A stretch of DNA of 34,364 nt from an uncultured Clostridia bacterium (GTDB lineage: Bacteria; Bacillota; Clostridia; Oscillospirales; Ruminococcaceae), in NCBI GenBank assembly GCA_947631995.1, contig CANRNT010000024.1:1-34364 (forward strand), written 5' to 3'. Shown piece after piece: positions 1 to 7,683 of the stretch; position 1 is the first letter of the stretch, and each line of letters starts with the position of its first letter. A program made the translations under genes and the position numbers. The notes under the pieces were generated by a model, which made no database searches, was not told the DNA's origin, and was given only the letters and a program-made list of their open reading frames with translations.

Positions 1-1
1 T

Positions 2-77
2 TGCGAAGTCAGTTCGTTTCTTAATTTATTTTTCCATAGGGGTCTTTTGTGCTGTTCGCACAAATTGGTGCGGTTCA
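2..77. repeat. Left copy of a 76-bp perfect inverted repeat
   Basis: These 76 bases are the exact reverse complement of the last 76 bases of the window (34289-34364); the match ends at position 78 (G here, T in the other copy). The copy carries its own stem-loop, TTTGTGC (46-52), loop TGTTC, GCACAAA (58-64). There is no transposase nearby. The simplest reading is that the window ends inside two oppositely oriented copies of a dispersed element; the full element probably extends outside the window. Confidence 0.95.
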
Positions 78-99
78 GTGAAGTCTGTGGGGTGAATTT

Positions 100-243
100 A
101 TGTTTATTACGCTGTTGCACGGCGCGCTGGAGCGCGTTCAACTCCATACAACAGCCGTATACATCCCCCCAAAAAAGCAAACCACACTAGTCTCAATAGT
201 TGGCAGAATATTCTTCCGGCTATCTCTTTTTTGGGGAGGATAG
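100..243 (+). CDS. Possible 47-residue small protein
   Basis: An ATG at 100 opens a 47-codon frame ending in TAG at 241-243. It is preceded by GGGGTG (89-94) with a five-base spacer, a credible ribosome site. The predicted peptide begins MFITLLHGALERVQL, has a basic proline-containing middle (YIPPKKQ) and ends in a hydrophobic/aromatic stretch (RIFFRLSLFWGG). I do not recognise it. The same DNA is full of inverted repeats (111-155, 167-236), which argues for a structured element rather than an ordinary gene, so the frame may be fortuitous. Confidence 0.25.
   Translation: MFITLLHGALERVQLHTTAVYIPPKKQTTLVSIVGRIFFRLSLFWGG
111..155. other. Nested stem-loop
   Basis: The outer arms GCTGTTG (111-117) and CAACAGC (149-155) are perfectly complementary. 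Inside lies a second perfect pair, CGCGCT (123-128) with AGCGCG (131-136). It follows directly after the end repeat and may belong to the same repeated element or structured RNA. No known RNA family was recognised. Confidence 0.6.
167..236. other. Long inverted repeat with inner dyad
   Basis: CCCCAAAAAAG (167-177) is the exact reverse complement of CTTTTTTGGGG (226-236). The enclosed segment 196-223 is itself an imperfect dyad centred on GAATATTC. Together they would fold into one long hairpin. The strand of transcription, if any, is unknown. Confidence 0.55.
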
Positions 244-290
244 TGGGTGGGGATATTCTATAAATTTGTTTTATAGGATTTTTTCACATA

Positions 291-493
291 GCATGGCGTT
301 CTCTGAGAGAACGCGGAAAGTTTGATATATCTTTTCATTAGTAGAGGCTCTCTCTTGCAGAGCGCCGCCGTATGGGAATTTCGCCGTGCTGCGGTAGCGT
401 TCGCAAGCGACCGCAGGCGACAATGGGCTTCCGCCCGGCGTATGCTTGCATACGCTACGACCCATGCGACCTTTGGCAGTTGCGAAGCAACTG
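291..493. repeat. Cluster of short palindromes
   Basis: At least five perfect short hairpins lie side by side: 296-303/307-314 (GCGTTCTC, loop TGA), 347-351/359-363 (GCTCT), 389-395/410-416 (CTGCGGT), 438-445/448-455 (GCGTATGC, loop TT) and 477-483/487-493 (CAGTTGC, loop GAA). ATGGG (423-427) with CCCAT (461-465) encloses the fourth. This looks like a mosaic of REP/BIME-type palindromic elements downstream of ppk. Open frames across it show no protein-family resemblance and were not called. Confidence 0.65.
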
Positions 494-570
494 TAAAAAA
501 GAGGTCGATCGAAAACTTTTCCTTTCTTGACATGGTTTTAAAGTTAGTCTGAAAGTTGAAATTACAGCTT

Positions 571-598
571 CTTGCCTCTTGCCTCTTACTTCTTGCCT
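571..598. repeat. Heptanucleotide tandem repeat CTTGCCT at the ppk 3' end
   Basis: Four consecutive 7-base units: CTTGCCT (571-577), CTTGCCT (578-584), CTTACTT (585-591, degenerate) and CTTGCCT (592-598). The ppk stop codon (TTA on the plus strand, 586-588) is inside the degenerate third unit, so the last residues of polyphosphate kinase are encoded by the repeat. Confidence 0.8.
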
Positions 599-2730
599 CT
601 GGCTGTAAACCTTGCAAACAGCCGCTTGAAAAAGCCGAGCTTTTTTGTCGGAACTGCTGCCAGAGCCTCTTTGTACTTTGCCGCACGCTCGTAGCTTTCG
701 GTAATAAAGAACTCCTGCGCGTTGAGAGCAGGCTTGCCGCCGACAGGTACTTTGACGTACTTTCCGTCGCTGTTCTGCTCGCGCGCTTTTACGTTGTCGC
801 TGAGCTGCATAAGGAAATAGTCAACTATCCTGCGCTTGCAGTCGGGGTCTAGCACGGGGCAGGCTACCTCAAAACGCCGCACGGTGTTTCTGGTCATAAA
901 ATCTGCCGAGGAGATGTATACCTTTTCAAAGTCCTTGCCGAAAATGTATATCCTCGAATGTTCAAGAAAACGTCCTACTATCGAGATTATCCGTATGTTG
1001 TCGGTAACGTTTGGCACGCCCGCTATAAGACAGCTTATGCCGCGTACAACAAGCTCTACCTTAACGCCTGCCTGAGAGCATTGTATCAGCTTGTCTATCA
1101 GGACTTTGTCTGTAAGAGAGTTTATCTTTGCCGCAACATATCCCTCTCCGCCCGAACGCGCTATGGCTATCTGTTCGTCCATCATCTCGCACAGACGGTT
1201 CTGCATAAGCTTTGGAGCTACCAGCAGATGTGTCGCGTTCTCAACAAATTCGCCGACCGATAATGCGTTGAATACCGAAGCCGCGTCCAAAGCTATCTCG
1301 GTGTTGGCAGTCATAAGGCAGAAATCGGTGTATATACCAGCGGTTTTCTCGTTGTAGTTGCCCGTGCCTACCTGCGTGATGTATTTTACATCGCTGCCCA
1401 CCTTTCTGGTTATGAGCAGCAGCTTTGAATGTACCTTGAGATTTTCGGGGCCGTACAGTATGTTGCAGCCCGCCTCTTCAAGGCTCTTTGACCAGCCTAT
1501 GTTGTTTTCCTCATCAAAGCGTGCGCGCAGCTCTACAAGAGTAGTTACCTGCTTGCCGTTTTCGGCTGCTTTTATAAGAGCCTCTATGACCTTGCTGTCC
1601 CTCGCCACGCGGTAGAGGGTTATTTTTATGGAAACGACGCTGTCATCATCTGCCGCCTCGTTCAAAAGACGTATGAACGGCTTTATGCTCTCATACGGAT
1701 AGGAGAGCAGTATGTCCTTTTTCTCTATCTGAGAGATCATAGGCAAGGACGGGTCAACGCCGAAAGGCTCCTGCGGCGAACGCTTAGGGAAAAACAGCTC
1801 CGTGCGCTGCGACAGCTTGTCGCTTATAGCTCCCGTGTACGACATATCCAGCGGCGACCTGAGAACAAATACCTGCTTTTTGGATATCTCCAGTCTGGCG
1901 GTCAGCTCACCGAGAGTGAGGTCTGAAAGCTCTCTCGAAAGCTCCAGACGAACAGGGCACAGACGCTTGCGCTTTTTAATGAGCTCAGCCATATGTGAGC
2001 GGAAATCGAGCTCGTATTCGTAGCCTGCCTCCTCGGTGTTTATGTCCGCACTGCGCGTTATGCGCATAAGGGATTTTTCTTCTATCTTGTAGCCTGAGAA
2101 TATCTGCGATACAAAGTGGAGAAGAATCTCGTCGGTTGTCATATAGCGTATCTTGCCGTTCTTTTCCGATGTAGGTATAAAAAGCACTTTGGCTATGTTT
2201 ACGGCAGACCTCACCACGCCCAGCTTTACATTGTTCTTTGATGACAGCTTCGCTACCGCGTATACCTCGCAGTTGTTGAGGAACGGGAACGGGTGGCGGC
2301 GATCTATGACCAGCGGAGAGAGAAACGGGAGCATTTCGTATCTGAAATATGCCTCCACAAAATCGGCTTCTTTCTTGCTCAGATCCTTGAAGCCGCACCT
2401 TTTTACGCCTAAGTCGGCAAGGTTCTCGTCTATCTTTGATACTGCCTTGCCAAGGTCGCTGTACATCGCCGCCGTGCGCTTGTAGATAGCGGTGAGCTGT
2501 TCCGACGGGCGCATTTTCGTTTTTCCGTCACGGTCGTTGTCGTTGACCATCATCGCGTCGCGGAGCGAGCCGACGCGCACCATGTAAAACTCGTCAAGAT
2601 TGCTGACGAATATCGAAGCGAACGACAAACGCTCCAGAAGCGGAACGCTAGTGTCCTGCGCCTCTTCCAGTACGCGGCAGTTGAACTTCAGCCACGATAA
2701 TTCTCTGTTGTCATATACTTTCTTGCCCAT
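586..2730 (-). CDS. ppk1: Polyphosphate kinase 1
   Basis: Reversible transfer of the terminal phosphate of ATP onto inorganic polyphosphate; cytosolic or membrane-associated. The 714-residue product has the family's usual length. Landmarks: N-terminal ELSWLKFN (9-16), FVSNLDEFYMVRV (41-53), LSPLVIDRRHPFPF (137-150), the autophosphorylated histidine in VHSKLLL (H434), TGNYNE (456-461) and the second active-site histidine in EHSRIYIF (H591). These positions agree with His435 and His592 of the E. coli enzyme as I recall them. The ATG at 2730 has AGGAG eight bases upstream. It lies 50 bp downstream of hpt on the same strand and is probably co-transcribed from the promoter at 3345-3373. The short basic C-terminus runs into a heptamer repeat. 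Confidence 0.96.
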   Translation of the reverse strand: MGKKVYDNRELSWLKFNCRVLEEAQDTSVPLLERLSFASIFVSNLDEFYMVRVGSLRDAMMVNDNDRDGKTKMRPSEQLTAIYKRTAAMYSDLGKAVSKIDENLADLGVKRCGFKDLSKKEADFVEAYFRYEMLPFLSPLVIDRRHPFPFLNNCEVYAVAKLSSKNNVKLGVVRSAVNIAKVLFIPTSEKNGKIRYMTTDEILLHFVSQIFSGYKIEEKSLMRITRSADINTEEAGYEYELDFRSHMAELIKKRKRLCPVRLELSRELSDLTLGELTARLEISKKQVFVLRSPLDMSYTGAISDKLSQRTELFFPKRSPQEPFGVDPSLPMISQIEKKDILLSYPYESIKPFIRLLNEAADDDSVVSIKITLYRVARDSKVIEALIKAAENGKQVTTLVELRARFDEENNIGWSKSLEEAGCNILYGPENLKVHSKLLLITRKVGSDVKYITQVGTGNYNEKTAGIYTDFCLMTANTEIALDAASVFNALSVGEFVENATHLLVAPKLMQNRLCEMMDEQIAIARSGGEGYVAAKINSLTDKVLIDKLIQCSQAGVKVELVVRGISCLIAGVPNVTDNIRIISIVGRFLEHSRIYIFGKDFEKVYISSADFMTRNTVRRFEVACPVLDPDCKRRIVDYFLMQLSDNVKAREQNSDGKYVKVPVGGKPALNAQEFFITESYERAAKYKEALAAVPTKKLGFFKRLFARFTARGKK

Positions 2731-2780
2731 GACGTATTCTCCTTGTGCTTGTAGTGTTATCGTTTATATGTTCCTATGCC

Positions 2781-3305
2781 TCAGAGCACCAATTCAGCGA
2801 TATAAGGCAGACTGCGGAACTGCTCGTTGTAGTCCAGCCCGTAGCCTACGGCGAAAAAGTCGTCTATTTCGCAGCCAACATAGTCTGCTGAGATATCGGC
2901 TTTTCTCCGCGACGGCTTGTCAAGAAAAGCGCATATCTTCAGGCTTTCGGGCGACATAGCCTTAAAATGCCGCGACAGCCTTTCCAGCGTAATGCCCGTA
3001 TCTATGATATCCTCAACTATGATAACGTTCCGACCGCGTATATCGGGGAAGTCCTCAAAGCTTATGTCAACGCTTCCCGTCGTACTGCTTCCGTCATACG
3101 ACTTTGCCTTTATATAGCCCATTTCGCAAGGTACCGTGATACGGCGCGCAAGGTCGGCGGCAAACGTTACCGCTCCTTTCAGCGTGCATATGAGAAGCAG
3201 CTCTTTGCCGCTGTAATCCTCGGATATCTGCCTGCCAAGGCTGTCAACGCGCTGACGTATCTGTTCTTCTGTTATCATTGGTACGAGTGTGTATCTCGTA
3301 GGCAT
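2781..3305 (-). CDS. hpt: Hypoxanthine(-guanine) phosphoribosyltransferase
   Basis: Salvages hypoxanthine and probably guanine to IMP/GMP using PRPP, in the cytosol. The start is the ATG at 3305 because AAAGGCGG lies upstream; an in-frame ATG at 3332 has no good site. This gives 174 residues, normal for the family. Visible motifs are TLKGAVTF (41-48), which forms the pyrophosphate-binding loop, and the PRPP loop VEDIIDTGIT (97-106), followed by the C-terminal DDFFAVGYGLDYNE (148-161) of bacterial HPRTs. It heads an apparent hpt-ppk operon and diverges from the purine-salvage operon that starts with the PP2C gene, so salvage enzymes are transcribed in both directions from one 189-bp gap. Specificity between hypoxanthine and guanine cannot be read from the sequence. 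Confidence 0.95.
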   Translation of the reverse strand: MPTRYTLVPMITEEQIRQRVDSLGRQISEDYSGKELLLICTLKGAVTFAADLARRITVPCEMGYIKAKSYDGSSTTGSVDISFEDFPDIRGRNVIIVEDIIDTGITLERLSRHFKAMSPESLKICAFLDKPSRRKADISADYVGCEIDDFFAVGYGLDYNEQFRSLPYIAELVL

Positions 3306-3344
3306 AGCAAAGCCGCCTTTCATACTATACATTATATATAATAT

Positions 3345-3373
3345 AGTATATCACATATTCCGCCAAATTACAA
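3345..3373 (-). promoter_or_regulatory. Predicted SigA promoter for hpt-ppk
   Basis: Read on the minus strand: TTGTAA (3368-3373), a 17-base spacer, TATACT (3345-3350). The hpt start codon at 3305 is about 40 bases downstream. Spacing is ideal and the -10 matches well. Confidence 0.65.
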
Positions 3374-3401
3374 GACATATTGACAGCGATGTTTTATGCG
3401 G

Positions 3402-3430
3402 TTGACAAGCGGCGCGGAAAAGAGTATAAT
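3402..3430 (+). promoter_or_regulatory. Consensus SigA promoter for the PP2C/purine-salvage operon
   Basis: A perfect TTGACA (3402-3407) and a perfect TATAAT (3425-3430) are separated by 17 bases, about 65 bases before the PP2C start. It probably drives the four genes to 7281, since the gaps between them are only 2-44 bp. Confidence 0.85.
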
Positions 3431-3494
3431 AATTAAGTGGGACGGGTGTATCCCGTGCCGTATTCAGCTTGATAACAGAGGGATATCATAACAT

Positions 3495-4256
3495 ATGCAT
3501 ATAAGTATATACGGTATAACGGATAAGGGAGCTGTCCTTGAAAGCAACGAGGACAGAATATTGATAGACGGCAGAGTGTACAGAGAGGGAGAGACCGCCG
3601 CGCTCGTCACCGAGCCGACATTGGCGGCGGTGTGCGACGGAGTCGGCGGAGAAACAGGCGGAGAAATGGCTGCCGAGTTTTGCCTGAGCGAGCTTGCAAA
3701 GGTGCGATACAACTCGCTTACCGACCTTAAAAGCGTGATAATAGATATACATAATAAGCTGCTGGAGGCCGCGTCTTTCGATGAGAGATACAGGAATATG
3801 CAGACTACGCTGTGTGCCTTTGCGCTGGACGAGAAATGCAACTGCTGCTGTGTTAACGTTGGCGACAGCAGGCTTTACAGATATGCGGGCGGCGTCGCAA
3901 CACAGCTTTCTACCGACCATACGCTTGTAAGATATCTGTACGATATGGGCGAGATGACCGCCGAGGAAATGAAAACATCTCCTGACAGGAACGTTATAAT
4001 ATCGTCTGTCGGGGGCGACGAGCAGATACCGCGCATAGACGTGTTTACCATAGGCGAAAAATTCGGCACGCTGCCCGATGATACGATAATCATATGCAGT
4101 GACGGGATAACAGACCACGTCGGCAGAACGGAGATAGAAGTCTGTATGGGTCTGGACGTGCCGTTTGAGGATAAGATAGACGCGATATACAGACTGGCGC
4201 TGTCACGCGGCAGTTGTGATAATCTTTCTGTGATAGGAATAGCAGGTGAAGCATAA
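3495..4256 (+). CDS. PP2C-family serine/threonine protein phosphatase
   Basis: Metal-dependent phosphoprotein phosphatase of the PPM/PP2C (PrpC/Stp) family, 253 residues, no signal peptide or membrane segment. Motifs in order: SNEDR (17-21), CDGVGGETGGE (47-57, metal-binding D48), VGDSRLYRY (122-130), TDH (140-142), CSDGITDHV (201-209, D203) and CDNLSVI (241-247, D242). All the acidic residues expected to bind the two metal ions are present. No PASTA kinase gene is in the window, although PP2C genes often neighbour one, so its substrate is unknown. Its stop is two bases from the next ATG, which suggests translational coupling with the amidohydrolase. Confidence 0.9.
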   Translation: MHISIYGITDKGAVLESNEDRILIDGRVYREGETAALVTEPTLAAVCDGVGGETGGEMAAEFCLSELAKVRYNSLTDLKSVIIDIHNKLLEAASFDERYRNMQTTLCAFALDEKCNCCCVNVGDSRLYRYAGGVATQLSTDHTLVRYLYDMGEMTAEEMKTSPDRNVIISSVGGDEQIPRIDVFTIGEKFGTLPDDTIIICSDGITDHVGRTEIEVCMGLDVPFEDKIDAIYRLALSRGSCDNLSVIGIAGEA

Positions 4257-4258
4257 CA

Positions 4259-5110
4259 ATGAGAGAAATACATACGGAAACAAATGTTGAAAAGGCTCTG
4301 GCGTTCGCGCGGAAGTACGAAATATGCAACGCGCATTGCCATATATACCCCGTGAAGATAGCCGATAAGGCGGTAGTCAATATCGGCAAGTTCTACGATC
4401 TGTCAATGGACTGCGAAACGGGTACTTCGGAGTCGCTGATCGCCGACGGAAAGCCTTTCGGAGTGCAGAGCTATTTGGTCTGCTCCGCCGCTACCGACCC
4501 CTCGCAGGTCGAGAGCATTAACGATTTTATAATGAACGAGTGCCAAAAGCACCCCGAGTTTATAGGCTTCGGCACGCTGCACCCGGAGTATGAGGGCAGC
4601 TTTGAAAAAGAGATACAAAGATGTATGGACGGCGGACTGAAAGGCATAAAGCTTCACCCCGACTTCCAGATGTTCAATATCGACGACGAAAAGGCGCTGC
4701 CTATGTATCGGGCAGCCGAGGGCAAGCTGCCTATACTTTTCCATATGGGCGATGAAAGATATGACTACTCGACCCCCGAAAGACTGCTCCGTGTAATGAA
4801 AATGTTCCCCGAGCTGCACGCCTTTGCAGCTCATCTCGGCGGATATACGGCGTGGGACGAGGCGCAGGAGTATCTCGCGGGAGTGAATAACATCTGGTAT
4901 GACTGCTCTTCGTCGCTGGCGTTCATGACACCGCAGCAGGCTGTCAAATATATACGCTCGCTCGGCGTTGACAGGGTGATGTTCGGTACGGACTTTCCTA
5001 TGTGGAACCACGCAGGCGAGCTCAACCGCTTTGAAGCTCTCGACCTTACTGAGGATGAGAGAAGGGCGATACTCAGCGGAAACTTCAAAAAGTATTTCGG
5101 CTTGGACTGA
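4259..5110 (+). CDS. TIM-barrel metal-dependent hydrolase (amidohydrolase_2 family)
   Basis: 283 residues with the amidohydrolase-superfamily metal ligands: NAHCHI (H26, H28), KLHP (131-134, H133), FHMG (161-164, H162), AHLGG (191-195, H192) and FGTDFP (242-247, D245). This layout fits the COG2159/amidohydrolase_2 branch, which holds hydrolases and decarboxylases. The substrate cannot be read from the sequence. It starts two bases after the PP2C stop with AGGTGA upstream and is followed by purine nucleoside phosphorylase, so a role near nucleoside or purine metabolism is possible but is only inferred from position. Confidence 0.88.
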   Translation: MREIHTETNVEKALAFARKYEICNAHCHIYPVKIADKAVVNIGKFYDLSMDCETGTSESLIADGKPFGVQSYLVCSAATDPSQVESINDFIMNECQKHPEFIGFGTLHPEYEGSFEKEIQRCMDGGLKGIKLHPDFQMFNIDDEKALPMYRAAEGKLPILFHMGDERYDYSTPERLLRVMKMFPELHAFAAHLGGYTAWDEAQEYLAGVNNIWYDCSSSLAFMTPQQAVKYIRSLGVDRVMFGTDFPMWNHAGELNRFEALDLTEDERRAILSGNFKKYFGLD

Positions 5111-5154
5111 ACGAGCTGATATACTATATATAATATAAAAATGAGGTGCATAAT

Positions 5155-5979
5155 ATGTCCGATATGTATGACAGACTTTTGCGCTGTAAAGAGCAGATAC
5201 GTCAAAAGACCGATATTGTGCCGCAAATGGCTCTTGTTCTGGGCTCGGGTCTGGGCGGCTTTGCAGAGGAGATAGACGTTGAGTGCCGCGTGCCTTACGG
5301 AGAGATAGAGGGCTTTCCCGTTTCTACGGTCGCAGGACATAAGGGACAGTTCATCTTCGGCAGGCTGGGAGACGTAAAAATAGTATGTATGCAGGGCAGA
5401 GTGCATTGCTATGAGGGCTACACCGCGCAGGAGGCAGTCATGCCGATACGGCTGATGAAAATGCTCGGCGCAGAGAAAATAATGCTCACCAACGCCGCAG
5501 GCGGCATAAACGCAGGCTTCAGGGCGGGCGACCTTATGCTGCTGACCGACCATATATCGCTGTTCGCTCCAAATCCTCTGATAGGGGAGAACATAGAGCA
5601 GTTGGGTGTGAGATTTCCCGATATGAGCAGCGTTTATAATAAGGAGCTGCAAAGCATTATAAAAAACGCTGCCGCCAAAAACGGCATAGATATCAAAGAG
5701 GGCGTGTATGTTCAACTGACGGGCCCCAGCTATGAGACCCCTGCGGAGATAAAAATGCTCGGCAATCTCGGCGCGGACGCAGTCGGTATGTCAACGGTGT
5801 GCGAGGCGATAGCCGCAAATCACGCAGGTATGCAGGTGTGCGCGGTGTCGTGTATATCAAATATGGCGGCGGGCATAGCCAAACAGCCGCTCACTCACGT
5901 GGAAGTACAGCAGACCGCCGACGCGGTAGCGAAAACCTTTGAGACACTTGTAAAGACCGCGATCGCGGATATGTTTTAA
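5155..5979 (+). CDS. punA: Purine-nucleoside phosphorylase (trimeric class)
   Basis: Phosphorolysis of inosine/guanosine-type nucleosides to base plus ribose 1-phosphate in the cytosol. The ATG at 5155 was preferred over a GTG at 5146 because GAGGTG lies six bases before it; this gives 274 residues. Motifs: LVLGSGLGG (27-35), GHKGQF (61-66, phosphate-binding histidine), QGRVHCYEG (80-88), LTNAAGGIN (111-119), GPSYETPAE, VGMSTVCEA and CISNMAAGI. The YETPAE glutamate and the SNM asparagine are the base-contacting residues of 6-oxopurine-specific trimeric enzymes. It feeds hypoxanthine to Hpt encoded just upstream on the other strand. It could also act on products of the deaminase encoded next. 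Confidence 0.95.
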   Translation: MSDMYDRLLRCKEQIRQKTDIVPQMALVLGSGLGGFAEEIDVECRVPYGEIEGFPVSTVAGHKGQFIFGRLGDVKIVCMQGRVHCYEGYTAQEAVMPIRLMKMLGAEKIMLTNAAGGINAGFRAGDLMLLTDHISLFAPNPLIGENIEQLGVRFPDMSSVYNKELQSIIKNAAAKNGIDIKEGVYVQLTGPSYETPAEIKMLGNLGADAVGMSTVCEAIAANHAGMQVCAVSCISNMAAGIAKQPLTHVEVQQTADAVAKTFETLVKTAIADMF

Positions 5980-6012
5980 GCTGCGGCTTTTACGACTTTA
6001 TGGAGAAATGAT

Positions 6013-7281
6013 ATGAGGATACGTTTTTATAACGCTAAGATACTTACAATGGAAAGCATGGATATCATCGACGGAGAGCTGTGGACAGACGACGATAAAA
6101 TATCGTATGTCGGCAAAAAGCCGGAGCATATCCCGAGCTTCAACAGGGAGATAGACATAAAAGGAGACCTCCTTATGCCCTCCTTTAAGGACTGTCATAC
6201 GCACTCGGCTATGACCTTTCTGCGCTCCTATGCCGATGACCTGCCGCTTCAGGACTGGCTCTTTAAAAAGGTGTTCCCGCAGGAGGGAAAGCTGACGGGC
6301 GAAAGAGTCGAGCTGTTTGCAAGGGTCGCGCTGCTGGAGTACCTGACGAGCGGGATAACATCTTGCTTTGATATGTATTTTTACCCCGGATATTTCGCGC
6401 GGCTGTGCGCTAAATACGGCTTTCGCGGCGTGCTGTGCGGTGAATTGACTCAGGGTGACGACATAGAGACCCTTGAAGAGCGGTATGTAAATCTGAATTC
6501 TTTCAGCCCTTTGGTGTCCTATAAGCTGGGCATGCACTCTGAGTACCTCTGCCCGATAGAGATGATACGCGGCGTAAGCGAGCTCGCTCATAAGTATAAA
6601 GCGCCCGTTTTTATGCACAACTCGGAAACGGAAAAGGAAGTAAAGGAATGCCGCGAAAGATATTCTCTGTCGCCGACGCAGCTTTTTGACAGAGAGGGCG
6701 TTTTTGACTACGGCGGAGGCGGCTTCCATTGCGTCTGGCTCGACGACGAGGATATGCGTATTTTCAAAGAGCGCGGTCTGTGGGCTGTAACCAACCCTGC
6801 TTCAAATCTGAAGCTTGCCAGCGGTATAGCTCCGCTGCAAAAAATACTCGACTGCGGCGTCGGTATCTCAATAGGTACGGACGGAGCGGCAAGCAACAAC
6901 TGTCTCGATATGTTCAGAGAGATGTATCTTGCAGCGGCTCTGCAAAAGGTCAAAACGGGCGACGCGGCTGCCTGTCCCGCTGACGAGGTGCTGAAAATGG
7001 CTACCGTCAACGGCGCAAAGACCCTAGGACTTGACGACTGCGACGTTCTGGCAAAGGGCAAGCAGGCGGATATCATCGAGATAGATCTTCATCAGCCAAA
7101 TATGCAGCCGCAGCACGATATAGTGAAGAATATAGTGTACAGCGGAAGCAAGCAGAATGTAAAGATGACCGTGTGCGCGGGCAGGATACTTTACAGGCAG
7201 GGCGAATTCTTCGTCGGAGAGGCGCCCGAGGACGTATATGCCGCCGCGAATGAGGAGGTCAAGCGTATCATAGACGGGTGA
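6013..7281 (+). CDS. mtaD: 5-methylthioadenosine/S-adenosylhomocysteine deaminase-like amidohydrolase
   Basis: Probably deaminates SAH, MTA or related adenosines to inosine derivatives. 422 residues in the cytosolic TrzN/MtaD branch of the amidohydrolases. It shows the metal motif DCHTHSAMTF (H62, H64) followed by the branch's typical SYADDLPLQDWL, then LGMHSEYLCP, FMHNSETEKEV (third histidine and a catalytic glutamate) and IGTDGAASNN (fifth metal ligand, Asp). GGAG lies seven bases before the ATG. It is the last gene of the PP2C-amidohydrolase-PNP-deaminase run. Deamination here followed by PNP and Hpt would recover hypoxanthine from adenosyl compounds. Plain guanine/adenosine deaminase activity is not excluded. 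Confidence 0.88.
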   Translation: MRIRFYNAKILTMESMDIIDGELWTDDDKISYVGKKPEHIPSFNREIDIKGDLLMPSFKDCHTHSAMTFLRSYADDLPLQDWLFKKVFPQEGKLTGERVELFARVALLEYLTSGITSCFDMYFYPGYFARLCAKYGFRGVLCGELTQGDDIETLEERYVNLNSFSPLVSYKLGMHSEYLCPIEMIRGVSELAHKYKAPVFMHNSETEKEVKECRERYSLSPTQLFDREGVFDYGGGGFHCVWLDDEDMRIFKERGLWAVTNPASNLKLASGIAPLQKILDCGVGISIGTDGAASNNCLDMFREMYLAAALQKVKTGDAAACPADEVLKMATVNGAKTLGLDDCDVLAKGKQADIIEIDLHQPNMQPQHDIVKNIVYSGSKQNVKMTVCAGRILYRQGEFFVGEAPEDVYAAANEEVKRIIDG

Positions 7282-7373
7282 GCCGCCGCCGAATATATCG
7301 AAAAATGACAGATATCGCCAAATAATTGTGGATATTTTGAATAAATGTTTACCGAAAATAACAAATTCACATA

Positions 7374-7402
7374 TTACAAAACCGTTACAATTGTGATAGA
7401 AT
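7374..7402 (+). promoter_or_regulatory. Predicted SigA promoter (distal) for the sugar importer
   Basis: TTACAA (7374-7379), a 17-base spacer, TAGAAT (7397-7402). It would give a leader of about 275 nt before the binding-protein gene. Confidence 0.55.
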
Positions 7403-7488
7403 GGTGTGCAACTTAAACAAAAAAGGCACCTTCGGTTTGTAGGATTGCACATAATTGATTACAGAATTAAAAAATAATAAGAAAAAAC

Positions 7489-7517
7489 TTGAATTTGATG
7501 CGAGAATATTGTATATT
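7489..7517 (+). promoter_or_regulatory. Predicted SigA promoter (proximal) for the sugar importer
   Basis: TTGAAT (7489-7494), a 17-base spacer, TATATT (7512-7517). It would give a leader of about 160 nt containing the two hairpins at 7569-7582 and 7593-7622. Confidence 0.55.
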
Positions 7518-7683
7518 TTTAATACGGAGAAACGCAGAGCATGCGTTGACGAAATTGTGAACCCTCACACCTCGCAAGAGGTTTTAATAGCAGACGGTGA
7601 ACTTTTTGAGGGGGAAGCCGTCAGATAAATTTGGCATTAATGAATCCTATACTAATGCACAAAATTTAAGGAGGAAGATTTCA

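Larger units (their letters stand above)
7282..7683 (+). promoter_or_regulatory. 402-bp leader region of the sugar-importer operon
   Basis: Contains no gene that I can support. It holds two promoter candidates (7374-7402 and 7489-7517). It also has an inverted pair TGTGCAA/TTGCACA around 7404-7450, a small hairpin ACCTC-GCAA-GAGGT (7569-7582) followed by TTTAA, and a larger stem GACGG (7593-7597)/CCGTC (7618-7622). The long structured untranslated region suggests control at the RNA level, but no known riboswitch was recognised. I saw no terminator for the upstream deaminase gene. Confidence 0.45.

Noticed and set aside
291-493. CRISPR array
   Set aside because: The hairpins differ from each other; there are no regular identical repeats with unique spacers.
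322-552. Open frames on both strands in the palindrome region
   Set aside because: They run through hairpin repeats and their products have no recognisable features.
5106-5134. Promoter before the purine nucleoside phosphorylase gene
   Set aside because: A TATAAT is present at 5129-5134 in AT-rich DNA, but no acceptable -35 lies at the right distance.
7640-7669. Nine-codon leader peptide ending at the ribosome site of the sugar-binding gene
   Set aside because: It has a start and stop but no ribosome site and no informative codon run.
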